Positions 41,201 through 54,900 of a stretch of 64,000 nucleotides of DNA are shown here, piece after piece. The notes beneath the pieces were generated by a model. That model had not been told where the DNA came from and ran no database searches. It was given only the letters and a program-made list of their open reading frames with translations. Each line of letters opens with the position of its first letter. The first letter of the stretch is position 1. This stretch comes from Temnopleurus reevesii (lineage: Eukaryota; Echinodermata; Echinoidea; Temnopleuroida; Temnopleuridae). The stretch covers positions 28,920 to 92,919 of the forward strand of contig BQKZ01000543.1 in assembly GCA_036244855.1 (NCBI GenBank), in the 5' to 3' direction. The translations under genes were made by a program, and so were the position numbers.

Positions 41201-42716
41201 CCTTTTCTATGCTATTTTCAGCCTGTTAGTTGTAAACAAATATTCAGTATTAAGCCTAAAGTCAATTAGTATGCTTTCATAAAATTTAAATATTCTACAG
41301 TAGAACAGAAAGAAAATGTAGCAAGAAAACATTTTAATTTGCCTGCAATATTCAAAAGTTTCAATACACATATTTTGATAAAACAAGCTATGTGCACATT
41401 CTCATGGTATGTGAAGAAAATAAAATAAACAAAATATCACAGTGATGATCATAACCAACAACATAAACAACATTCATGAAAATATAAATGAGGCATGTGG
41501 TTTGACATTCACCGCACATGCTACATGGCTTGCATGAAAAGGTGATAATTGATAAAATTTAAGTGTGTCATTAAATGTGATTTGTTACAGTCTGCGTTTT
41601 ATCATCTCCTACTTGAAGCAATAATAAAAGTAATCTCAGGCAATTGTGATTTTTGCTCACTTGCATTGTTTTGGTAGTCTATAAATATACACCAGATACA
41701 ACAAAGTGCTTATACGGCTAATACGGTTTCTGAGCTTCTTATTCACTTTTAAAGAAATGAAAGTACAATAAAAAAAAAAAAAAAATGAAAGAAGCAATTA
41801 ATACCAAGGAATTGGAATAGGCATAAAAGAAAGTACAGATATGCAAGACAGCATGCACATATACATTAATGTGCATTTTGAAAAGCTGAGAGCAGTAAAA
41901 GACTCACAGTAGAGCTCGAGTCATAATTTGTGGTATTCTCCTTATTGGATCCAACTAAAGATGCCCAATTAGAGACCTTGAGATAAAAGTGGTTCCAAAA
42001 GAAGAAAATTTGGGGTTTTAAATATTTTCACCAACTTTTTTTTTCATATTAAATGCAACAATGTGAAAGAACAATGATAGAATAACAAAACGTGAAAAAA
42101 AAACAAACAAAGAAGGAAAGTACAGTCAACCTTGCCTAAGTCAAATTCGTATAAGTCAAATAATCGCGTAAGTCGAAGGTCTTTTCAAGTCCCCATCTCT
42201 TCATAATCTTTTGTTTTTAACTCTCATAAGTCAAATTTCCTCTAAGTCGAAGCTATTTATGCAGTCCCAACAGATTTGACTTAGGCAAGGTTGACTGTAC
42301 TAGAGAAGAGGGAACTTGTTAAGAAAATCAGAAAGACAAGAGATATCATGAGGCAACTTCCACATGTAATGTCCAGTCATAGCAAAGCTGAAAGCATATC
42401 AACTAAAAGTATACCTGGAGAGGTTTCCAGAGTTGAGTGGTTCCATCATCACTTGCAGAAGCAATTATAACCTCTTCTAATTTGACCTTGGATTCCTTGT
42501 CTAATTTCTTCTTTTCATGGCGATTCTTCCACTCACATTCCGCCATCACATCAGACCAGTTGGCTGCACCGGTGTCTTCATCGTCGCTGTCAAAGTCTAG
42601 ATTGTAATCATCATCAGCTTAGGGTTGAAAAAAAAAAATTGCTAACATAACTGTAAATATCATCAGCATTACAATTATGATGACCAGCATCATATCCAGA
42701 GCAATACAGCATCATC

Positions 42717-42753
<37 letters not shown>

Positions 42754-45700
42754 CCCTCATCCTTGCCCTCATCCTCATCTTCCTCAAATCATAATTATCC
42801 CCCTGATATCACTACCATCAACAATATGAACATCCCCACAATCACAATGACCATGTTCACCATCACCACCATCATCACAATCATCCCCAATTCCACCACG
42901 CCCGTCATCACCATTATTACCAACACTACTGCTATCACCCCCATCATCAATATCATTGACATAACCATGACCACCCTCACCATTTACACTAAAACCATGA
43001 TCACTAATGCCACAAACACATTCACCACCATCACCACAATCATCTGGCCACCTTGTTGATCTTCGGAGTGTGACCATAAAGTGTTGTAATTTCAACACCA
43101 TGATGAAACCAAACCTTCACAGGTGGATCACTACTATCACTGTCCCCACCACCNNNNNNNNNNNNNNNNNNNNNNNNNNNNNNNNNNNNNNNNNNNNNNN
43201 NNNNNNNNNNNNNNNNNNNNNNNNNNNCACCACCACCACCACCACCACCACCACCACCACAACTACCACCACCACAACCGCTACCATCACCACCACTACC
43301 ACACCTTCCTACCTGTTTTCTTCATGGGTACATAGATGTCCACCTTGTTGACTTTCTGAGAGTGACCATACAGTGTTGCATCACTCATATCATTGTTAGC
43401 AACGGTACCAGCACCAGCATCATCATTACTACCACAAACACCAACACACCAATGGTGCCATCACCACCTCCAATGCCTGCTTACCTGTTTCCTTCATGGG
43501 TGCATAGATGTCCACCTTGTTGACTTTTTGAGTGTGACCATACAGTATTGAATCACTCCTATCATTGTCAGCACCGGCACCAGCACCAGCATCATCATTA
43601 CTACCATAAACACCAACACACCAATGGTGCCACCACCACCTCCAATGCCTGCTTACCTGTTTCCTTAATGGGTACAAAGATGTCCACCTTGTTGACTTTT
43701 TGAGAGTGACCATACAGTGTTGTAATCTCCACACCACGATGAGACCAAACCTTCACAGATGCATCCAAACACCCTGATACCACACATCCATGCTGCAGAG
43801 GATAGGCAAAAAGTAAATTGAGTTTCAATAGAATATGATGAAATATGTATAAATCTTTTCTAACTGGTATAAGTGAAGTATCCAAGTCTCTATGGTTGGT
43901 TTGGTGGTTGTGAATCAGTACATTCGTCAGAATAATATGAGGCTAAGGGAATGTTAAAAAATGGCAATTGATCGCAATTTGCAGTTGATCCGAACGTGCC
44001 AATAAAAATCATTGCTTCATGCACATCTTGTTAAATGCGCATACCATGTACCAATGAAAATGCATGTTACTCTTTGCAATGTTGCAGTTGATTTGCAGTT
44101 TATTTTGAACAACACCCCCTCAGAATGATAATTGGGTCTGAATTAAAATCAAGATTTCACCTTGGCTCACAGTGCAGATTCTATTCCAGAGTAGTTGGTA
44201 CCAAAATATGTGTCAGCTATTCAACAGCTGAATACCAAACAATCTGCTTATATCAATAATACAAGTGTCAATATCTACCAGCTTTCCATTTTAAGTCAAC
44301 ATATAAAAGTATGTATTGCCTTACCGAGAATGCGACAGAATAGACCCCAGCCTGGTGTCCTTTGAGATGAGACTTCATCTTGCCTGTCTTCATGTCCCAT
44401 AGTTTGATGGTAGCATCATTCGATCCAGTGGCCTACAAGAGCAAATATTCAGAGAATTCTAAATAAATACCGTTCAGTTTGTCAATTGCAAAGGAGAAAT
44501 AATCAAAGGCAAAAAAAAATTGAAGAAGTTTTTAATGTGAGTTAATCTTAGTAGTGTCTCAAAGAAGATAAAAGGAACAAATTGTGGAAATATAAGATCA
44601 TTTTTTAAAACCTAAAACCAATTTACACAATCCATTATCATTACTTTGAGAAATACCTACCACTGAGGAGAAAAAGTCTCTCTTGTGTAACTAGATGCAT
44701 TGAAAATTCATAAAAGCCAACAATTTCAACACTTTCTGCACTGAATAGAAAGATGCAAGGATATGTTTCTTTACCAGAACATCAGTCTCTGGAGACCATG
44801 AACATGAGTTGATCCAGTCCTTGTGGCAGTTGTCTAGGTGAAGGGTTGGATCAGACCACACACTCTTCCCATCTCTGATATCATACTTGAACAACATCTG
44901 AAACAGATACGTGTTTGAAAAAAAAAGGCATTAATTCATCATTTAATCTACTAAAGTGTACTCAAACAGAAAACAAACTTAATATACAAATTCAAGTAAG
45001 ATACAAAAATCTATATGCTGTCATATCACAGATGTCAAAATGGAAGAATGAAATTATCAGAATTTGAACTTTTTTGAGAAAGTAACTTGCAAATATTTTA
45101 TTGAATAAAATGAAACAGGAAAGAATAAAACACAAATCAGAAAGACAGAAACGAATAAAGAATCAGAAAGAGCATTTTATGGAAATAACACATTAAATTG
45201 AATTTAGATGAAGGGTAATTACAAGTCAGAGCATAATTTTAGAACCCTATAAAAAATCCCAGAACTTATATAAAATAAACTGAGGAAGGCCTGGTTTTAG
45301 CATGGGGAAGTATGAGCGTCGGAGGCACAGATGAGTTGGGTATACTTACTGCATCCCTAGTTCCCAAAACCAGATATCTTCCACGAGAGTTGAAAGCACA
45401 ACACGTAATCACTCCATTGCACTTGGGATGTATCAGGGATGTAGGCTCAATCCTGTATGGAGAGAAAGATGGCATTTCTTTTCAGTCATTGGATCAACAA
45501 GAAATTAGTCCAGATAACAAAATCAACCAAGCACACAATTACTAGAATTTGAAAATGAATCACGATTTCAGTAATCCCCAAAAGAATCAGCAATTCTAGG
45601 GTATTGTTATGCATCCATTTGAAAAATATCAAACTTTTATTCTTATACAATAAATTCCTATATTAACAATTACCATTTAAGTGAATAAGATGTGTTTTGG

Positions 45701-48700
45701 AGAATACAGATACTATTTTCAAATTCACAAAACACTGCAAACTTAATGAAATCTCATTACCAATATTCATTGAAGTCTGCAAAATAAAATGGCTAAGGAA
45801 ATCATAATGATAAGATAAGAATTAAGTTGTATTTCGGAATGTAATATGCATGTGCATTAAAACGAAATACTGATCAAATATTTCAGGGTTGGTTGATGAA
45901 CATACATCAAATTCTTTCATACATACCCGCCTTGTTTCCCAGGTCTGGCATTTAGTGGATCCAGCCATAGTGCAACACACATGTTTTCATAGGTGATAGC
46001 TGCTACTCGAGTTGTATTGGAGTAACATAGACTTGTAACGGCAGCATGATTTGCTCTCAATGGGACTATGGACGACTTAGAAGAAGTAATATCCTTGAAA
46101 ATCTAAAAATTGAAATGATTTACAATTAGAAGGAAAGTCATGAAGATTGTCAGATTGAAAAAAAAACAACAACGAATAGATGATATACCATTAAAGTAAA
46201 GTGAAATGTAATAATATTCAGAATGTTTATCTAGCATAAATTTAATTAGTCTTGTTTTATATTCCTTGTTCAATCTAACATGGGGTTCTTGGAATGGTTC
46301 AAATGTAGATGTATTCCTATTTCAATTATAAATGTACGGAGAGCAAAATTCTAAATAAAAACCCAGTGTGATAGCACATTTCTCTTGCTCCTTTGCTTGT
46401 TTGTTATTATCATGTGATCGGTTTTATAAGCTCTATGGAAAGATGGCTATCATAACATGCATTGAAAGTTTAATATGTTGCATTATTCCTGAAAGAAGGC
46501 GATTACATTCAATACGCCACCAGTTTTGATGTGGACTCCAAAATATACAGAACTCACTAACTATTTCGCACACTTCCTGTGTATTCACCCATAAGAACTA
46601 ATGTGAAAGACAAGTACTAGTGCAAAATGGTTAAAAAAAACTGCCTAAGAGATTTGCTACTAACCACAGCATGTCCACTCTCATATCCGACCAAAATGCT
46701 CTGTTCATTCCGTCCTTCCACCCAAGCCATTCCACGGACCCTCGACTCCCTATGCTGACACGAGAACACCTCTCGTTTGCTCGCGACATGCACGACCTTG
46801 ACCTCTCCAGAGTGGTAACCCATGGCAACCATCTCACCATCGGAGTTGAAGATAGCTTGGGTTGAAGCAGCTGTAGCTTTGCTCTTGAAGGTTGCAAGCT
46901 GCTTGCCAAGGTTTCCTGACCAAATCTATTACACAAACAAAGCAAATATCAGGTGAAGAAGTCATAGTAAAACTAGATGAATCCTCGACCGCGCACGGTC
47001 AAAATTTATGCCTCCGCCATCACGCAATCAGAAATATATGTACGGCTTGTTCCATGCCATCAGAAATCAAAAACATTTTACAAATTTTGGGCACTGCCAC
47101 CTTTGACCCCACGAACTCAAAATCTCATAAGTTCTTCCTCACGTGCTTATACCTAATACCTTATACCTAAGTTTGAAAGAAGTTGGATCAATTTTTCTGT
47201 TATAAGTGAGCTATATGGGTTGACTTTGTACAAGTTTTCTGCCCGGTGACCTTTGACCTTTGACTCACTGAACCCAAAATCTATTCAATTCATCCTCACA
47301 TGCTTATACATATTTGAGCCAAGTTTGGTCACAATCTGTACACCAGTTCTGAACTTATTGCGATAACAAGCTATTTTTGGTGATTTTTTACAAGTTTTTT
47401 GGCCCTGTGACCTTTGACCTTTGACCCACTGAACCCAAAATCTAATCAGTTCATCCTCACATGGTTATACATAGTTGATCCATGTTTGGTCAAAATCCGC
47501 CCAGCGGTTCTGAACTTATAGCGGTAACAAGGTCCGGACGGACGCACGGACGGACACACGGACGGACGCACGGACGGACGGACGGACGGACGCACGGACG
47601 GACGCACGGACAACCCGAAAACATAATGCCTCCGGCACCACCTTACGGTGGCGGAGGCATAAAAAATGACTTTATATCACAGCAGATATTCAGATAAGGT
47701 TTCATTGTGCTCGAGAAACATCAGACATACAAATAGTCATTCATTTCTTGAATGAATATTAGTGACAAATGAATGAATAGTATAATGCAAGTTACAGTTT
47801 CAACGTCAATTTTACAACACTTAGAACACAAAATTTAAAGCAGTACCACATTATATGCTAGGCAGGATAATATGCTAATGCTAATATTATCATACTCATC
47901 ATAATCTATCAATACTTATTTATATACTACATAACAATCAAAACGTTGATTGTACAATGTGTATCAACTCACCTTTGTCTTATGGTCGTTACTAACGGTA
48001 ACCAACTCCCTTCCATTCTTTGAGAATGCAATGTGGTTGATTGGCTGTGAATGTCCACACAGACTGCCAACCTGCAATGGGAACAAATATATAAACTCTA
48101 AATTATGAAAGAGGTAAATAGTCTATTTCATGATAAAGGAATAACAAAGGGGTAATTAAATTTTTTTGTTTACATCCAAGCCCTAGGAGGCAGTCCTGAA
48201 ATAACTTTTCATCATTCATATCTGATCTGTACACAAGATGCGATTCTGTTCAAAAAAATTTCGAGAATTTCACACAGTAAAATAAAATGCAAACTAGATG
48301 AATCCTCGACCGCGCACGGTCGAAATTTATGCCTCCGCCATCATGCAATCAGAAAGATATTTACGGCTTTAGTTCTTCCTCACAGTTCTTCCTCACATGC
48401 TTATACATAATTAAGCTATACACTAAGTTTGAAAGAAATTGGTTCAATTTTTCTGTTATAAGTTATAACAATAATGAGCTTTATCAGGTTTTTCTGCCTG
48501 GTGACATTTGAACTTTGACCCACTGAACCCAAAATCTAATCAGTTCATCCTCACATGCTTATACATACTTGAGCCAAGTTTGGTCAAAATCTGTACAGCA
48601 GTTCTGAACTTATTGCGGTAACAAGCTATTTTGGGTGATTTTTTACAAGTTTTTTTTTGCCCTGTGACCTTTGACCTTTGACCCCTTGAACCCAAAAGCT

Positions 48701-51700
48701 AATCAGTTCATCCTCACATGGTTATACGTACTTGAGCCAAGTTTGGTCAAAATCCGTCAAGCGGTTCTGAACTTATTGCGGTAACAAGGTCCGCACGCAC
48801 GCACGCACGCACGCACGCACGGACAACCCGAAAACATAATGCCTCCGGCACCACCTTACAGTGGCGGAGGCATACAAAGAAGTCAGATGTCAAAAGTATG
48901 TTGACCAACTTATGCCATTGCCCAAAAGGAAAAACGTTAACATAGTCCCATGAATATCTAAATTCAAGAAAGAATGAAAATTGAGAAGCTATCTCTTTAA
49001 TATAAAGCTAAAGTCTTTTTAAAAACTATATATCGTAACAAAATGGTCAATTGTAAATACCTTGATTTCAGACATAAAAGTTGCTCTTGTTACTAACCTG
49101 TGTTCCAGTGTCAGCTGACCACAGCTTGACCGCTCCATCCAGTGAGGCAGAGGCAATGTGACGACCAGTCGGTGAATAGGTCACAGCACGCACAGATGAC
49201 TTGTGACCGCGAAGGACCTGCAATATCAAAACCATGGAAAAATCGTGATTAATAATAAACAATAAACATGAGCGATCCCAATCAGGATCTAGACCCAAGA
49301 CATAACAACTACAAACTAAAACCAGAATGACGATCATTATGGAATATCAGTCAGTGTAGACATAGTTTGGTAGTGCAGAGAGGCTCAGCCATGAATAAGT
49401 ACAATTTGCTAACATGGATAAAGTAAGCATCCAAGTACAAAATGAGATGGTAATTGTAATGTATCCATATGTTTGCTGGCAATATTAGGTAATTTAGAAT
49501 ATTTTCTTTTGAGGGGCATTCATTTGTATCTTTACCATGTGGTATTTGAAATAAATTGACAATCATATCTAAACATTTGAATGAAATATTGAAAAAAACA
49601 ATTTTTTTGTACTTACAGCGACCCTCTTCTTATTGAATGTATCCCAGATCTTGAGTGTGGAGTCCCATGATCCTGTGACAAGAAGCTTTCCTTCTGGATG
49701 GTAGGACAGACAGCTGATTGGGCGCGGCTCTGTGATGTCACTGGTCTGTTTCCCGCTTCGCCCATCCCAGATGAGGACGCGGCAATCCCATCCGCAGGAG
49801 GCTAGGTTCACACCCTTTGGGTCAGAGGTACATCCACTGACGAGCCCTCTGTGACCCTTCAGGATGTTTACTCTACAGAAAAACAAAAAAATTGGAGCAA
49901 GAGCACCTTTTTAGTATTTTCTAAACAAATTACGAACTATAACAGACCATGTACCATTGTTTCAGCGAGTTGATATGTCTCCATGGCAGTTCAGACATAG
50001 CTGAATATAGCCAGGAAATGGATACACCCATGATTATTTTCCTAGAAAATGTTTTTATTCACCATTATCATGAGGATGGGGGGACTTCTTGATATCTCAT
50101 TTATTGGTGATTTAGAAAAGATCTAATATTTTGGATAATTTTCAAATTCATGAATAGCAAACTGTTCAAGGCACACTGAATGTACAGTGTAACAACTGTA
50201 TGAGAGATACATGTACTCTAGTCATCAAATGATCAATGAAAAGAAGGAAGTATGGAACATCTCTGTAAATTCAGATACTAACCTAAAGCCCTGATCTACG
50301 TCCCATAGACTTAGATTATTATCACGAGAGGCGGAGACGAGTCGTGTTCGTCCAAAGAAACAGCACGATGTGATCGCATCAGCATGTCCAATGTAACTCT
50401 TCAACTCCTGGGGAAAATGAAGCATACATAATTTCGTAAGTCAATAAATTTGGATATCAAAAGCGAGGATTGACCACCTTTGGGGGTTTGTGTAGTCGTC
50501 CTAGTATAATATATTGTTAGTCATATAATCATGAAATTAAAAAAAATATCTATGATATACTGGGTATACAGATTTGGGATATATCCTCCTATTTTAATTT
50601 TGATTTGGTTTTGATATCAATACAAAAAAATTTTACGAGAACAAGACTCCAGGTGAAAATATTAACTTGTATTGAATTGCAGAATAATCTTTCAAAAATA
50701 AAAAAGAATATTCTGCTGATCAATATCATTGTTCAACGAATGCACTCATACAACTAGATGGTACCTGTACAATATCGATTAAGAGAATTCAGCAATGAAT
50801 GGGTTGACATTTTATGTACAGAGTGCATATACTATACCTTGCCAGTTTCCATCTCAAAGAGTTTGAGCTGACAGTTCTTTGTTCCAACTGCAAAGACTTT
50901 ACCACCTGGAGCAATCGCAACACACAGCACAGCCTATATGAAGGTGAAAAGCAAAGAAACGCTGTTGGAATGCATCTCTAACATTTACATAGTTGTTTTG
51001 TTCCATGAATAGTAAATGCTTAACGGCCACAAGTTAAAAAAAAGCATCATATTTTTTTTGAGCATCTATCAAATTTTATTTTTTTTAAAACGTACATACA
51101 TGTAACACTGTGGAAATCACAGCAAATAAAATGGTGACTAGACAAAATATCTTTGTCATAATATTGGTCACGATTGAGCCATCTAGAATATAGCTTCTCA
51201 TGTTTTGAACAGTATAATTTAGTATGGTGCAAGGTTTAAATCAATCAATATAACATGAGTGAGTTATTGAAAGAATAATAGGATTGGCTTTACTAAATAT
51301 ACAAATCCATTACTGCAAAAGCAGCAAATTCATAATCAGTCACATAATAAAGTATTCATTCATCCCTGTTCTACTCATGAGTTATGCATTACCTTTATCA
51401 GGATGGGGGGGGGGGGGTGTGAAGTGCTGAGGCAGCTAGTATGTAAAGAAATTGATGTTTGGGTGTGTCTTTTCAAAAATACTTCAAATGATACATAAAT
51501 GAGATGTGAATAGAGGACGTACATCAGTGAATCCAGTGAGAGTCATAGAGCACTCATCAGCAGCCTCCCTCTTGTTCCTCCAAGCAACCATCCCCATCTC
51601 TCTGCATCCACCACATTCCATCACAGCTTGACGGACCACGGAGCTGTCAGGCTCATTCATAGCCTGTTGCCATAGCAACCCAGGACAGACGGTCAGGATA

Positions 51701-51910
51701 TGGAGTTGACGAGAGACGAAGGAGCGCAGAGCAGTAATGAGAGGGTTAGTTAGGAACTTTTCTCGTTCACGCAGGATGGCTTTGGATGTGGTGGAGGTGA
51801 TTGCCTGTCATAGATAAGAGAAAAGCCAAGCAGGTTTGAACATCATCATACTTATCCTCATCATCATTATCATCATCATTCTCATCATCACCATTCTCAT
51901 CATCACCATC

Positions 51911-51942
<32 letters not shown>

Positions 51943-54900
51943 CATGATCATGATCATCCTCCTCTTCCTCCTCCTCCTTCTCCTCAGCATTAGCATCCTC
52001 ATCATCGTCACCATCATCATCATCTATTATCCTATTCTTCTTCATTATCATCATCCTCATCATCATCATCATCATCATCACCAACATTATCATCATCTTC
52101 ATTGTTGCCGTCACTGTCATCATTGTATTCTCCATCATGGTCATAATCAGCATGTCACCATTATCATTATCATGTAATCATTATCGTATTCTTCATCCTC
52201 ATCATCATTACTGTGCCTTGATTGTCTTATTTGTCACCAAGGAACTGAGTGGTAAGGAAATCCTTTACATTTTTCATTACATTTTCATTCTTGCTTCTCT
52301 ATGATAATAAAAATTCTTGCTGTCATTACCTGGAAGTCCTCTAGCAGGCTGGAGGTGAGAGCTGCAGAACACTTTGTCTGAATGAAGAATGGGTCGGACA
52401 AGACAATCTTGAGCTCAGCAAACAAGCCGGCCTGGACCAGATGATATGGCATCTCAGATAGAGCATGAGGATAGTCTGCGGACCAAGGAGCTGTAGAGTT
52501 CTTGGTCTTGGCTAGGTGAGTGAAGTAACCTACATCAGGGAAAGATGAAATATGTTAATGTTAATAAATAAAACATCCCAGATAGAACACAAGAGTGTTT
52601 TTTAAACCTGTAAGATTTCAGAGTTTTAGATCCTAGTTTCAGGTCCTAGCTCGATTTGCAAGGTAACAGACACAAGATACTAATGAAACCAATGTTTACG
52701 CCATGATTAAATCAAGCTTGACATACTTATACAAGGGACATTTGCTCCTTAAAATTATACTAGAATATTGTTACACCTTAATCAGGTTCTCAATTTATGC
52801 TATGAATGAAAGTGTATGGATTCTTATTTTAGATCATAGTTTTTATTGTTGTAAAATGAATTCCATGGAGGTAAACATTATTCTATTATAATAAACATCT
52901 ATGCATTACCAACACAAACTGAAAATATTCACTTTACCTGCAAGCAGAGCATGTGTTCTTATTTGGAGTTCACTTGCAGCTCCATTCATATAGCGCTGGA
53001 CTATGGCCTGACTGATCTGACCATGACTCACTCTTAGTCGATGATCACTGCAAATAGAGGAAATGTCAAAAATACTTCATGGATATTTTTCTAAAATGTA
53101 AGGAAAAATCAGTTGACATTCAAAGCTTGAAAATCATACATTGAAACATGAAACAGAAATCAGACTTCATTTTTATTTACTATAAATCCCTACTTTAATG
53201 ATCCTTTCAATGAATTTAATTCAACGTAGATATTTGTAAAACATGCTCTCTGGCCCGTATTCCGATATCAAAGTTAATATTTACCCACATCTAGGTCATC
53301 GTCACTTAGACCAATGGTTTAACTTTTGTTTAGCCTGAATGTAAATAACAATTATATAGCTTTTTCTCGGGTAAAGTCAAACCACGCTATCAGAATAAGG
53401 GCCTAACAATCCCCTATGATATAAAAAGCTTTTCTCACCTATGTTCCCCGGTAGGTGCGAGCAGAGATCTGATCTCTCGCACCAATCTTGACATGACAGC
53501 CTGAGGGAGCATAACCTCTGGACTCAGACGGCAATCAATTACGTGCTTGTAGGAGTACTTGCTACCTTTGAGCTGTTCATGAAGGCTAAGTAGATGATGA
53601 AGGTCCTCTTCATACAGTCCTGAAATAAAGATAAAGGTTATGTCACTTTTCAAAAGACAATTAAAATGAAGGTACATTTATCAATTAAATTCCAGATCAA
53701 ATGTCAATAATATTGATGTGATCTTTTATGTGGAATCTTAGTAGGCAATGGAAATCCTCGTGAAATAAATTGGTATTAAAATGAAATCCCCTAATGAAAT
53801 TTGAAGGAGTAATGATGTGAAGTACAAATAATGGGAAACAAGATATAAAAAACAAACTTTTAATATAGGGTAAGCAGTAAATATATCATCCAATTGTAGC
53901 CGTTTGGTTGCCACTGCAAGCATGAAAATACACATTCTACACCTCAATCTATAAATATTTTGCTCTATGTTGTGTACCTCAATTAATATGTTACATAACA
54001 CTATCAGAGTAAAATGGACACGAAGAACCAAACACATTACAAAGTCTCAATGTACAGAATTGAAGAGTGGTAGCCTACCATCTCTTGTAGAAACAAGTAG
54101 CGCAAGTGCTATTGTAATCATATCCTGTCCATGGTCATCCTCCAGTCTCTTTAGGACCTCTTGAAGCAGAGTGCCAATGGTGTGTGACATTGCCTTCAAG
54201 CGAGTAGAAACCTGCAGAAATAAAGAAGGGTGAAAAATCAGTGAACTCATCTAATCTAATTAACAGTATCATAGGAATTAATTACAAACAAGAGAGATAT
54301 TGAAAAATAACAAAGTAAGAGGATACATAATGTAAAGCCAAAGATGATCTTTTCATATCTGAAATAGAAAGGCTATGATAGAGTAATCTAATTTTCAGAA
54401 GTACTATTTTAAATATTACTTCTCTTAAATAATATTGGGCATCGTAAATGGATTGTAGAACGTCATAATGAATCTAACGTTGTTGGGGAATGGCATTCTT
54501 AGGTATCTAAATCTTTTTACATGTTTTTCAGATAGATTTTCATCACTAGTAATCTTAATAATCTTTAGGGTACATATTAAGCAAATTCTAATGAGCAAAG
54601 CATGATAATGAACACGTACTAACAAAAGGGATCACATAAAGTTTAATACAGGAAACCTAAGGAAGATACCAACCTCTTCAAAAACTCCAAAGACACGCAG
54701 CTCCTCACAGGCCAGTCTCAAGAAAAGGGGCAGGTTGGCTTCTCTCTTCGATACCAGAAGCTTCATCTGCAATAAACAACATTGAATAAAATATGGCTCT
54801 TAGTCAGATTCTACTGAAATGATCAACCATTTTTAACCATTACAAGTCTGTTTGTTTTCCTTCATGACCCAGCATTTACTAGGTTACATAACAGTCATTC

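Noticed and set aside
43429..43737. 102-codon minus-strand open frame spanning exon w27 and its copy
   Set aside because: It runs in a different frame through the real exon before joining the copy; a by-product of the tandem duplication rather than a protein.
47482..47697. Open frame with repeated RTHG units
   Set aside because: Translation of the GGAC/GCAC minisatellite of the TIR repeat.
51767..52177. Open frames of 113 and 128 codons (Met/Ile/Asp/His-rich)
   Set aside because: Translation of the ATC/ATG microsatellite in both strands and several frames.
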